Shown here: piece after piece, positions 19,456 through 27,847 of the stretch
Layout of the letters: each line of letters opens with the position of its first letter
How positions within the stretch are numbered: the stretch's first letter is position 1
Assembly (NCBI RefSeq): GCF_003116015.1
Contig: NZ_LGQZ01000107.1
Coordinates: 83,209-147,208, forward strand
Source: Azospirillum sp. TSO22-1
GTDB taxonomy: Bacteria; Pseudomonadota; Alphaproteobacteria; Azospirillales; Azospirillaceae
Length of the DNA: 64,000 bases
Direction of reading: 5' to 3'
Position numbers and translations under genes: made by a program
Notes under the pieces: model-generated
The model's database searches: none
Told to the model about the DNA's origin: nothing
Seen by the model: only the letters and a program-made list of their open reading frames with translations

Positions 19456-19523
19456 TGATATAGTACCCCCGGTGGGCGCGCCGCCTGTCCGCGCCCCGGC
19501 CTTCCACGAACCCGAGGACCAGA

Positions 19524-20195
19524 ATGTCGGACACCTCCGCCGAGCCGCAGCTCACCTGCTCCGACTGCGCGCAGCTCAACTGCAACCGCCGGGAAACCCG
19601 GTTTCCCACCTTTTGCCTGACCGAAAGCGTCGATCCCGGGCAGCTGGAAAACGCGGTCGACCTCTACCGGGGGGACGGCCTAGACGCCCGCATCGCGCGC
19701 GCCGCCGCCGAGGTCGAGGGGCTGTACTACGGCAAGCTGACGCGGGTCGAGGAGACCGTCGCCTTCGCCCGCCGCATCGGCGCCCGGAAGATCGGCATCG
19801 CCAGCTGCGTCGGCCTGATCAACGAGACCAAGGTCTTCGCCCAGGTGCTGAAGCTGGCCGGGCTGGAGCCCTTCACGGTGGCCTGCAAGATCGGCTCGAC
19901 CGACAAGAACGAGATCGGCATCCCGGACGAGCTGAAGATCCGCCGCGGCGGCTTCGAGGCGATGTGCAACCCGGCCCTCCAGGCCACGCTGATGAACGAG
20001 GAGAAGACCGACCTGAACGTCATCGTCGGCCTGTGCGCCGGCCACGATTCGCTGTTCATCCGCCATTCCGAGGCGCCGGTGACGGTGCTGATCGTCAAGG
20101 ACCGCGTGCTCTGCCACAACCCGGTGGCGGCGCTCCACACGGTCAAGTCCTACACCAGCCGCCTGCTCGACAAGGCCCACATCGACAGCCTCTAG
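19524..20195 (+). CDS. DUF1847 family Cys-rich metal-binding protein
   Basis: A 223-residue protein. The N-terminal set Cys12-x2-Cys15-x4-Cys20-x10-Cys31 suggests a bound metal or Fe-S cluster. Further conserved-looking Cys occur in GIASCVGLI, TVACKIG, AMCNPALQ, IVGLCAGHDSLF and RVLCHNP. The family is found in anaerobes and photosynthetic or nitrogen-fixing bacteria, with no established function. It may act with the activase/dehydratase-like proteins as an electron carrier or maturation factor. Its TAG stop overlaps the stop of the facing transporter gene within the palindrome CTAG. Confidence 0.8.
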   Translation: MSDTSAEPQLTCSDCAQLNCNRRETRFPTFCLTESVDPGQLENAVDLYRGDGLDARIARAAAEVEGLYYGKLTRVEETVAFARRIGARKIGIASCVGLINETKVFAQVLKLAGLEPFTVACKIGSTDKNEIGIPDELKIRRGGFEAMCNPALQATLMNEEKTDLNVIVGLCAGHDSLFIRHSEAPVTVLIVKDRVLCHNPVAALHTVKSYTSRLLDKAHIDSL

Positions 20196-21256
20196 CGCCG
20201 CCGCTCCGGGTTCAGGCGGCGCTCCAGCCACAGGCCGTAGTGCGAGGCGGCGGCGCACACCACGAAGTAGACGGCGGCGACGAAGCTGTACGCCTCGTCG
20301 TGGAAGCCCAGCCATTCGCTGTCGAGCGTCGCCGCCCGCGTCGTGTTGAGCAGGTCGAAGACGCCGATCACCGCCACCAGGCTGGTGTCCTGGAAGAAGC
20401 CGATGGCGATGGTGACCAGCGACGGGATCGCCATCTTCAGCCCCTGCGGCAGCACGACGAGGAGCAGCACCAGGGTCGGCCGCAGGCCCAGCGACAGCGC
20501 CGCCTCGGCCTGCCCGCGCGGCACCGCCTGGAGGGCGGCGCGCACCGCCTCGGCAATGTAGGCGGCGGCGAACAGCGTCATCCCGGCGCCGGCGCGCAGC
20601 AGTTTGTCGACGCTGATGCCGCCCGGCAGCATCAGCGGGAACACCAGCGAGGCGACGTAGAGGATGACGATCAGCGGCAGACCGCGCACCGTCTCGATGA
20701 CCACCGTCGCCAGCAGCCGCGGCGTGCGCCGCCGCGACCGCCGCGCCAGCGCCAGCGCGACGCCGAGCGGAAAGCCCGCCACCAGCCCGCCGGCGGTCAG
20801 CAGCAGGGTCAGCGGCAGCCCGCCCCACAGCCGCGAGGCCACCGGCTCCAGCCCTCCCCCGCCGCCCAGCAGCCACAGGGTGGCGGCCAGCCCCGCCGCC
20901 CAGGCGCCGAGCAGCCAGGGCCGCCACAGCCGCGGGTGGGCGCTGAGCAGCACCAGCCCGCCGAGCAGCCCGGCCGCGGCGACGGCCCGCCACGCCGCGG
21001 CCGGCGGATAGAGCCCGACCAGGATGAATCGCAGCTTGGCGGCGATGAAGGCCCAGCAGGCGCCCGCGGCGCCGCGGCAGGCCGACGGCGGACCGCTCCA
21101 CACCGCGTCGAGCACGGCCCAGCGCAGCAGCGGCGGCAGCGCCAGCGCCAGCAGGCCGAGCGCCGCCGCCGTCAGCGCCGCGTTCAGCGGCGTGCCGACG
21201 CAGCGGCGCAGCCACGCCCGCCCGCCGCCCAGATGGGCCAGGCGGACCGCCGTCAC
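20192..21256 (-). CDS. aapM: Polar amino-acid ABC transporter permease, AapM type
   Basis: A 354-residue inner-membrane permease. The HisM/GlnP core reads from GLPLTLLLTAGGLVAGFPLG through ETVRGLPLIVILYVASLVFP to PRGQAEAALSLGLRP and the C-terminal DTSLVAVIGVFDLL. The GTG start at 21256 overlaps the AapQ stop as GTGA, so the two are translationally coupled. In the known four-gene system AapJ, AapQ, AapM and AapP import L-amino acids. No ATPase gene follows here; a CTAG overlap with the DUF1847 gene ends the operon. Confidence 0.9.
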   Translation of the reverse strand: MTAVRLAHLGGGRAWLRRCVGTPLNAALTAAALGLLALALPPLLRWAVLDAVWSGPPSACRGAAGACWAFIAAKLRFILVGLYPPAAAWRAVAAAGLLGGLVLLSAHPRLWRPWLLGAWAAGLAATLWLLGGGGGLEPVASRLWGGLPLTLLLTAGGLVAGFPLGVALALARRSRRRTPRLLATVVIETVRGLPLIVILYVASLVFPLMLPGGISVDKLLRAGAGMTLFAAAYIAEAVRAALQAVPRGQAEAALSLGLRPTLVLLLVVLPQGLKMAIPSLVTIAIGFFQDTSLVAVIGVFDLLNTTRAATLDSEWLGFHDEAYSFVAAVYFVVCAAASHYGLWLERRLNPERRR

Positions 21257-22362
21257 CGCTCGCCCCGCCGCAGCAGGCGGGCGTTGTAGGCGTTCAGCGC
21301 GCTTGAAGTGGCGAGGTTGAGCGCCAGGAACAGGCCGGCCAGCAGCGCCATCACCTCGATCTCCTGCCCGGTTTGGCTGCCGATGGTGCCGAGCACGCTC
21401 ACCACGTCGGGAAAGCCGATGGCGACGGCGAGGCTCGACCCCTTGGTCAGGTTGAGGGCGGTGGAGGCGAGCAACGGCACCATGGCCCGCAACGCCTGCG
21501 GCAGCACCACCAGATGCAGCGTCCGCGCCCGCGTCAGGCCCAGCGCCTGCGCCGCCTCCCACTGGCCGGCCGGCACGCCGAGCACGGCGCCGCGCACGAT
21601 CTCCGACACGCCGGCGGCGTGGTGCAGCACCAGCCCGGCCAGCAGCGCGGTGAACTCCGGCGACACGGTGGCGCCGCCGACGAAGTTGAAGCCCTTCAGC
21701 CGCGGCACCCGCCACTCTGGCGGGGCGAGCGCCAGGGCCGCGGCGAACCCGGCCGCCGCCAGCAGCCGGGCCGGGGTGACCAGCCGCGCCGGCAGCACCC
21801 GCCGCCCGGCCAGCAGCAGGACGAGCAGCAGGCCGCCGGCCCACAGCGGCGCCGCGCCCGGCACCGGGTAGGGCAGGACCAGCCCGCGGTTGGACAGGAA
21901 GACGCCGGGCAGCGGCTCGGCGGCGGCGCGCACCGGCGGCAGGGCGTGGATGACCGCGCTCCAGAACAGCAACTGCAGCAGCAGCGGCGTGTTGCGCATC
22001 AGCTCGACGTAGGCGCGCACCAGCGCCTCGACGATGGGGTTGTCCGACAGCCGCAGCGCCCCCAGCAGAAAGCCGAGCACGCCGGCCAGCACACAGCCCA
22101 GCACCGCCACCGCCACCGTGTTGAGCAGGCCGGCGAGGATGGCGCGGGCGTAGCTGTGCGCCGGCTCGAAGGCCAACAGCGTGTCGTCGAGGGCGAACCC
22201 CGCCGGCCGGCCGAGGAAGCCGAAGCCGAGCGCGATCCCCTGGCGGTCGAGGTTGTCCAGCGTGTTGCGGGCGAGCCACCAGACGAGCGCCGCCATGCAC
22301 AGGAAGCCGACCGCCGAGACCAGCGGCTCCTGCGCTGCGCCGCCCGTCCGCCCCGTCGTCAT
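21253..22362 (-). CDS. aapQ: Polar amino-acid ABC transporter permease, AapQ type
   Basis: A 369-residue permease with the AapQ layout: an N-terminal helix, a long periplasmic section, then EALVRAYVELMRNTPLLLQLLFW, GQWEAAQALGLTRART and the family-typical ALNLTKGSSLAVAIGFPDVVSV. It is 13 bp after the binding-protein gene and overlaps aapM by 4 bp. Its length exceeds simple GlnP permeases, as expected for AapQ. Confidence 0.92.
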   Translation of the reverse strand: MTTGRTGGAAQEPLVSAVGFLCMAALVWWLARNTLDNLDRQGIALGFGFLGRPAGFALDDTLLAFEPAHSYARAILAGLLNTVAVAVLGCVLAGVLGFLLGALRLSDNPIVEALVRAYVELMRNTPLLLQLLFWSAVIHALPPVRAAAEPLPGVFLSNRGLVLPYPVPGAAPLWAGGLLLVLLLAGRRVLPARLVTPARLLAAAGFAAALALAPPEWRVPRLKGFNFVGGATVSPEFTALLAGLVLHHAAGVSEIVRGAVLGVPAGQWEAAQALGLTRARTLHLVVLPQALRAMVPLLASTALNLTKGSSLAVAIGFPDVVSVLGTIGSQTGQEIEVMALLAGLFLALNLATSSALNAYNARLLRRGER

Positions 22363-22375
22363 GGCGCCCTGCGGC

Positions 22376-23407
22376 TCAACGGAACGGCGGGGAGACGATC
22401 AGGCCGCCGCGCTGCACCAACTCGTTCGGGCCGCGGGCGAACTTGAGCGGCGAGTCCTTGCCGTAGTTGCGCTCGAAGATCTCGCCGTAATTGCCAACCG
22501 CCTTGACGATGTTGTAGGCCCAGCGGGGATCGAGCCTGATCGCCTCGCCGATGCCGGGGTCGATGCCGAGGAAGCGGCGGACCGACGGGTCGGGGCTGCC
22601 GGCGAAGCCGTCCACGGTGTCCCTGGCGATCCCGAACTCCTCGGCCTGGATGGTCGCCCAGATCGTCCAGTTGACGATCTCCTGCCACTGATCATCGCCG
22701 AAGCGCACCGCGGGGGCGATCGGCTCCTTCGAGATGCGCTCGGGCAGCAAGACGTAGTCGTCCGGCTTGGGCAGTTGCGAGCGGGTGATGGCCAGCGCCG
22801 AGGCGTCCTGGGTCAGCACGTCGCAGCGGCCGGCGGTGAACGCCGCCAGGACCTCGCGGAACTCCTCGGCGACCACCGGCTTGTAGCTGATCTTGTTCAG
22901 CCGGAAGAAGTCGGTGACGTTCAGCTCGGTCGTGGTGCCGGGCATGGTGCAGACGGTGGCGCCGTCCAGCTCCGTCGCCTTCGCCACCTTCAGCGCCTTC
23001 GGCACAAGGAAGCCCTGGCCGTCGTGCAGGACGATCGGCCCGAAATGCAGGCCGAGCTGCAGGGCGCGGGTGACCGTCTGCGTCACGCCGGCGATCAGCA
23101 CATCCACCTCGCCGGACTGGATGGCGGTGAAGCGCTGCTGGCGGGTGGTGGCGACGAACTCCACCTTGCGCGGGTCGTTGAACAGCGCCGCCGCGATGGC
23201 GCGGCAGAAGTCGGCGTTGAAGCCGCGCCACTCGCCGTTGGCGTCGGGCGCCGATCCGCCGGGCGAGTTGAGCACGCCGCACTTCACCGTGCTCCGCGCC
23301 TTCACCGCGTCGAGGGTCGGGCCGGCCTGGGCGGTGCCGGCGATCAGCGCCAGCGCGGCGGCGAACGGGGCGAGGAGACGGAGGGAAACGGGCTTGCGGT
23401 CGGGCAT
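22376..23407 (-). CDS. aapJ: Amino-acid ABC transporter binding protein, AapJ type
   Basis: A 343-residue periplasmic binding protein. A signal peptide ends near AGTAQAGPTLDAVKARSTVKCGV. The family hallmarks GEWRGFNADFCRAIAAALFND and TRQQRFTAIQSGEVDVLI are clear, and the C-terminal NYGEIFERNYGKDSPLKFARG is typical of AapJ. Given cysteine dioxygenase and cystathionine beta-lyase-like genes next door, a sulfur amino acid such as cystine could be the ligand, which is inference. A shared dyad lies about 85 bp upstream. Confidence 0.92.
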   Translation of the reverse strand: MPDRKPVSLRLLAPFAAALALIAGTAQAGPTLDAVKARSTVKCGVLNSPGGSAPDANGEWRGFNADFCRAIAAALFNDPRKVEFVATTRQQRFTAIQSGEVDVLIAGVTQTVTRALQLGLHFGPIVLHDGQGFLVPKALKVAKATELDGATVCTMPGTTTELNVTDFFRLNKISYKPVVAEEFREVLAAFTAGRCDVLTQDASALAITRSQLPKPDDYVLLPERISKEPIAPAVRFGDDQWQEIVNWTIWATIQAEEFGIARDTVDGFAGSPDPSVRRFLGIDPGIGEAIRLDPRWAYNIVKAVGNYGEIFERNYGKDSPLKFARGPNELVQRGGLIVSPPFR

Positions 23408-23488
23408 GGCGGATTCCGTCGGTGGCCGGGCTTGGGTGCGGTCGGGGCTCAGCTTCCGGACGAAGCGCGGGTCCTGTCAACCAGAATC

Positions 23489-23503
23489 ATACTTTTAAAA
23501 TAG
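23489..23503. promoter_or_regulatory. Shared AT-rich dyad, copy 4, in a divergent promoter region
   Basis: ATACTTTTAAAATAG on the plus strand, the reverse complement of CTATTTTAAAAGTAT. Its extended core is identical over 18 bases to copy 1. It sits between the minus-strand aapJQM operon and the plus-strand cysteine dioxygenase operon, in the only AT-rich stretch of that gap, so it may control both. Confidence 0.5.
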
Positions 23504-23580
23504 ACTATTGATGCTCTTGGACGGTGTTTGTATGTGTAATTAAGGCGAACCGTCTCCCATCCCACAGCCGAGGACCGATC

Positions 23581-24201
23581 ATGGCCACCCGCGACGTCCC
23601 GCTCCCGACCGCCGAATCCGCAACCGCGCGCACCTGTGCCCGCGCCGTCGATGAGGCGCTGGGCGCCGCCAGGTCGGCCCTTGCCGGGCGAGTCGACCGG
23701 GACTCGCTGGACGAGGCCCTCGGCGCGCTGCGGGCGCTCGCCGCCAGGACGGAGCTGTGGCGGCCCGACGACTTCCCGGTGCCGGACGACGGCGGCCTGC
23801 AGGCCCGCTACCTGATCCGCGAGGACGCCGACCGCGGCTTCGCGCTCTACCTGAACGTCATGCTGCCGGGGAAGCACACCGGGGCGCACAACCACACCAC
23901 CTGGGCCTGCATCGCCGCCGTCGAGGGGGTCGAGCACAACCATCTCTACCGCCGCACCGACGACGGCAGCCGCGAGGGTTTCGCCACGCTGGAGCTGGCG
24001 GAGACTCGGGCCATCGGGCCGGGAAACGGGATCGCCCTGCTGCCCGACGATATCCACGCGGTGGAGATCCGCGGCGAGGCGCCGATCCGCCACCTCCACC
24101 TCTACGGCCGCGCGCTGGAGACGCTGACGGAGCGCTTGCAATTCGACCTCGCGGCCGGCACCTGTGGGCGCAAGCCGATCGGTGTCGAGACCCGCCGCTG
24201 A
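23581..24201 (+). CDS. Cysteine dioxygenase-type cupin protein
   Basis: A 206-residue cupin related to type I cysteine or thiol dioxygenases. The metal ligands are visible as His103 and His105 in GAHNHTTWACIAAVEG and a third His in LPDDIHAVEIRG. Such enzymes oxidise cysteine or a related thiol to its sulfinic acid with O2. It is followed after 18 bp by the multi-rhodanese gene and then the PLP lyase, giving a thiol-catabolism operon. The exact thiol (cysteine, 3-mercaptopropionate or other) cannot be read from sequence alone. Confidence 0.88.
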   Translation: MATRDVPLPTAESATARTCARAVDEALGAARSALAGRVDRDSLDEALGALRALAARTELWRPDDFPVPDDGGLQARYLIREDADRGFALYLNVMLPGKHTGAHNHTTWACIAAVEGVEHNHLYRRTDDGSREGFATLELAETRAIGPGNGIALLPDDIHAVEIRGEAPIRHLHLYGRALETLTERLQFDLAAGTCGRKPIGVETRR

Positions 24202-24219
24202 CCGAAGGACACGCCCGCG

Positions 24220-25794
24220 ATGCCCACGCTGATCGCCCCGGCCGCGCTCAAGGCCCGCCTTTCGGAGCCGGGGGAACTGGCCCTGTTCGACGTCCGCGAG
24301 GCCGGGCAGTTCGGCGAGGGGCACCTGTTCCTCGCCGTGCCGCTGCCCTACAGCCGGCTCGAGCTGGACGTCGGGCGCCTCGCCCCGCGACGCGGCGTCC
24401 CGGTCGTGCTGTGCGCCGACGACACCGCACTGGCGCAAACGGCGGTGCGCCGGCTGGAGGGGCTGGGCTACACCGACATCGCCGTGCTCGACGGCGGGAC
24501 GGCGGGCTGGGCGGCGGCGGGCTTCACCCTGTTCAAGGGCGTCAACGTTCCCTCCAAGGCCTTCGGCGAGCTGGTCGAGCACGCCTGCGGCACGCCGCGC
24601 GTCGGCGCACGGGAGCTGGCCCGCTGGCAGGCGGAGGGACGCGACCTCGTGGTGCTCGACGGCCGCCCGGTCGAGGAGTTCCGCAAGATGAGCATCCCCG
24701 GCGCCGTCTGCTGCCCGAACGGGGAGCTGGGCTACCGGCTGCGCGACCTCGTGCCGTCGCCGGAGACCATGGTGGTGATCAACTGCGCCGGGCGGACGCG
24801 CAGCATCATCGGCGCCCAGACGCTCATCAACCTGGGGATCCCCAACCCGGTGCTGGCGCTGGAGAACGGCACGCAGGGCTGGGTCCTCGCCGACCTGGCG
24901 CTCGACCACGGCAGCGCCCGCCGCTACCCGGACAACGCCGCCCCGGCCGGGCTGGACGAAGCGCGCGCCGCCGCCGCGCAGCTGGCCGGGCGTTTCACCG
25001 TGCCGCGCATCGACGCCGCCACCCTGGCCGCGTGGCGGGCCGACCCGGCGCGCACCACCCTCCTCCTCGACGTGCGCACCGCCGCGGAGTTCGCCGCGTC
25101 GCATCTCGACGGGGCGCAGCACGCGCCGGGTGGCCAGCTCATTCAGGCGACCGACCAGTATGTCGGGGTGCTGGGCGCCCGGCTGGTGCTCTATGATTCC
25201 GACGGGGTGCGGGCGCCGGTCGTCGCCAGCTGGCTGCGCCAGCTCGGCCGCGACGCGGCGGTGCTGGAGAGTGGCCTCGGGTCCGGCGCTCCGCTCGCCC
25301 CGGCCGTCGCGGCGCCACCGGAGGGCGGCACGGTCGATGCCGCGGCGGCGCATCGGCTGGCCGCCGACGGCGCCACCGTGGTGGACGTCGGCGCCAGCGC
25401 CCGGTTCCGGACGCGTCACATCCCCGGCGCCCGCTGGTCGATCCGTCCGCGTCTGGCGGAGGACGTCGCCGGGACCGCCGGGCCGTTCCTGGTGGTCGGC
25501 GACGACGACGGGGTCGCGCGCCTCGCCGCGCAGGAGCTGCGCGAGGCGACGGGCGGAGCGGCCCACGTCCTGGCCGGCGGGGTCGATGCCTGGGTGCGGG
25601 CCGGCCTGCCGCTCGCCGCCTCCCCCGCCGAGCCGCCCGACGCAGAGCGGATCGACCACCTCTTCTTCGTGCACGACCGCCACGACGGCAACCGGGACGC
25701 GGCGCGCCGCTACCTCGCCTGGGAGACCGCCCTCGTCGGCCAGCTCGACGACGCCGAGCGCGCGCTCTTCACCCTTCCCCACCCCGCAGCGTGA
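24220..25794 (+). CDS. Four-domain rhodanese-like sulfurtransferase
   Basis: A 524-residue protein made of about four rhodanese modules: residues about 1-110, 120-230, 255-345 and 350-470. Only the first two keep a Cys at the active loop (Cys65 in VVLCADDTA and Cys189 in INCAGRTRSIIG). The third loop reads LYDSDGVRAP and the fourth VVGDDDGVAR, so they are inactive as persulfide carriers. The C-terminal 50 residues form a short helical tail. It lies between cysteine dioxygenase and the PLP lyase and probably moves sulfane sulfur. Two-domain rhodaneses are usual; four modules are uncommon. Confidence 0.9.
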   Translation: MPTLIAPAALKARLSEPGELALFDVREAGQFGEGHLFLAVPLPYSRLELDVGRLAPRRGVPVVLCADDTALAQTAVRRLEGLGYTDIAVLDGGTAGWAAAGFTLFKGVNVPSKAFGELVEHACGTPRVGARELARWQAEGRDLVVLDGRPVEEFRKMSIPGAVCCPNGELGYRLRDLVPSPETMVVINCAGRTRSIIGAQTLINLGIPNPVLALENGTQGWVLADLALDHGSARRYPDNAAPAGLDEARAAAAQLAGRFTVPRIDAATLAAWRADPARTTLLLDVRTAAEFAASHLDGAQHAPGGQLIQATDQYVGVLGARLVLYDSDGVRAPVVASWLRQLGRDAAVLESGLGSGAPLAPAVAAPPEGGTVDAAAAHRLAADGATVVDVGASARFRTRHIPGARWSIRPRLAEDVAGTAGPFLVVGDDDGVARLAAQELREATGGAAHVLAGGVDAWVRAGLPLAASPAEPPDAERIDHLFFVHDRHDGNRDAARRYLAWETALVGQLDDAERALFTLPHPAA

Positions 25795-25801
25795 GCCCGC
25801 C

Positions 25802-26977
25802 ATGACCCGAGAGACCCGCCGGTTTTCCGCGACCCGCCTCATCCACGCCGGGCGCGGCGCCGAGGCCGAGGGCGGGCGGCCGGTCAACCCGCCGGTGGTG
25901 CGGCTGAGCACCGTGCTGTTCGACTCCGTCGCCCAGATGCGCGACCTGCGGCGACGGCGCGACAGCGAGCGGCTGCTCACCTACGGCGCCCGCGGCAACC
26001 CCACCGCCTACGCACTGGAGGACCTCGTCACCGAACTGGAGGGCGGCTACCGCACGCGCCTCGTCCCCACCGGGCTGGCGGCCATTGCCCAGGTCTTCCT
26101 CGCCTACCTGCGTCCCGGCGACCACGTCATCATCGCGGATTCGGTCTACGAGCCGGTGCGCCAGCTCTGCCACGCCGTCCTCGACCGCTACGGCATCCTG
26201 TACGACTTCCTGGCCGGCGACGGCAGCGGGCTTGAGGAGTTGATCCGGCCGGAGACGCGGCTGCTCTACCTGGAATGCCCGGGCTCCTTCGCCTACGAGC
26301 TGTGCGACCTGCCGGCCCTCGCCGCCCGCGCCCGGGCGCGCGGCATCCTGGTGGCGGCCGACAACACCTGGGGAGCCGGCGGGCTCTACCGGCCGCTCGG
26401 CCTCGGCGCCGACATCTCCATCGTCGCCGCCACCAAGTACCTCAGCGGCCACTCCGACGTGGTGATGGGGGCGGTGACCACCACCGAAGCCGCCTGGCCG
26501 GCGCTGCACGCCTTCAGCGACGCCACCGGCTCGGCGGTCGGCCCTGACGACGCCTATCTGGTGCTGCGCGGCGCGCGCAGCCTCGCCGCCCGGCTGCCCA
26601 TGCATCAGGCCGGCGCGCTGGCGGTGGCCGAATGGCTGTCGGGCCATCCCAGGGTCGCCGAGGTGCTGTGCCCGGCGCTGCCGCAGCATCCCGGCCACGC
26701 CCTGTGGAAACGCGACTTTCATGGCACCAACGGCCTGCTGTCCTTCCGCCTGCGCGATGCCGGTGATGCCGCGGCGGTGCGGGTGGTCGATGGCCTGCGG
26801 CTGTTCGGTCTCGGCGCCTCCTGGGGCGGCTTCGAGAGTTTGGTGACGTTGGCCGACCTCGGCCGGCTGCGCGCGGTGACCCGCTGGCCGGAACCGCACA
26901 TCCTCATCCGCCTGCACATCGGCCTGGAATCCCCGGCCGACCTCATCGCCGACCTGGATCAGGCGCTCAGCGCCTGA
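25802..26977 (+). CDS. Cys/Met-metabolism PLP enzyme, cystathionine beta-lyase-like
   Basis: A 391-residue enzyme of the MetC/MetB family. The sequence has LTYGARGNPTAYALED, the cofactor segment YLECPGSFAYELCD, VAADNTWGAGG, and the PLP lysine in VAATKYLSGHSDVVMG. The C-terminal WGGFESLV supports beta-lyase over gamma-synthase. It releases sulfide or a thiol together with pyruvate and ammonia from cystathionine or related compounds. The gene follows the rhodanese by 7 bp. Confidence 0.92.
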   Translation: MTRETRRFSATRLIHAGRGAEAEGGRPVNPPVVRLSTVLFDSVAQMRDLRRRRDSERLLTYGARGNPTAYALEDLVTELEGGYRTRLVPTGLAAIAQVFLAYLRPGDHVIIADSVYEPVRQLCHAVLDRYGILYDFLAGDGSGLEELIRPETRLLYLECPGSFAYELCDLPALAARARARGILVAADNTWGAGGLYRPLGLGADISIVAATKYLSGHSDVVMGAVTTTEAAWPALHAFSDATGSAVGPDDAYLVLRGARSLAARLPMHQAGALAVAEWLSGHPRVAEVLCPALPQHPGHALWKRDFHGTNGLLSFRLRDAGDAAAVRVVDGLRLFGLGASWGGFESLVTLADLGRLRAVTRWPEPHILIRLHIGLESPADLIADLDQALSA

Positions 26978-27060
26978 TTCCCGGACAAACCTTGATTCCA
27001 TATTTTGCATTTTGTGCATGTTTAATAATATAAAAGTCTATTAAATGAATTGATAATAAT

Positions 27061-27847
27061 GTGCCCCCAGACATAAAACTTCCGTTCGATACGGACGCGC
27101 TGGTGGCCGGACAGCGGGGGCGGAGGGTTCCTCGGGCGCCGTCTGGTCCGGGCGCTGCTGGAGCGCGGCACGCTAACCGACGCGGCCGGGCGGGTGCGGG
27201 ACATCTCCGCCCTGGTGGTGCTCGCCCGTTCCGGCACGCAAAAGATCGTTACTGGCGCACGCTCGCCGACCTGCCTTGGCAGGGGCGCCCGATCGTTCTG
27301 CGGGTTGAGGTTCGCCGCTTCCGCTGCCGGCACTGCGGACCGCGCATCTTTGCCGAGCGCCTGCCCGAGATTGCCCGCACGGAGCGGCGGACGGGGCGGC
27401 TGGCGTTGGCTCAAGCCCAGATCGGCTTGATGCTGGGCGGTGAACCGGGTGTGCGGTTGGCGTCGAAGCTGGCCATGCCGGTGAGCGGCGATACCGTCCT
27501 GCGCCTCATCCGCAAACTGCCGCTACCACCGTGCCGGCCTCCGCGGGCAATCGGTGTCGACGACTGGGCATGGTGCCGCAGCCGGCGCTATGGAACCATC
27601 GTGTGCGACCTGGAGCGCGGCCGGGTGATCGACCTCCTGCCGGACCGCTCCGCCGCTCCTCTGCGGGCTTGGCTGAAGCGGCACCCGACCGTCACGCTGG
27701 TCAGCCGTGATCGCTCCGGCCCCTATGCCGAAGCGTCCGCACCGGCGCACCGGGCGCGTTCAGGGGGCGGATCAGCTCATCAAGCGGCAGATGTTCGGCC
27801 GTGCCAAGTTCGATCTGCTCCGTCAGCGCGTCTTATGCACCGCTTGA
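27061..27847 (+). pseudogene. ISL3-type transposase remnant with internal deletion
   Basis: A broken transposase. The start PPDIKLPFDTDALVAG, then RYWRTLADLPWQGRP and VEVRRFRCRHCGPRIFAERLP (a zinc-finger region) match ISL3-family enzymes. IGVDDWAWCRSRRYGTIVCDLERG is the start of the DDE core. The frame is disturbed between 27110 and 27240. The sequence then jumps at about 27740-27770 to the family's C-terminal end, IKRQMFGRAKFDLLRQRVL, in another frame with a stop at 27845-27847. The central DDE half is missing, so it is inactive. Confidence 0.8.

Noticed and set aside
20192..22300. A single 702-residue protein joining the AapM frame with the region before it
   Set aside because: The first half lies antiparallel in frame to aapQ and has no transporter motifs; the GTG at 21256 overlapping the aapQ stop is the natural start of aapM.
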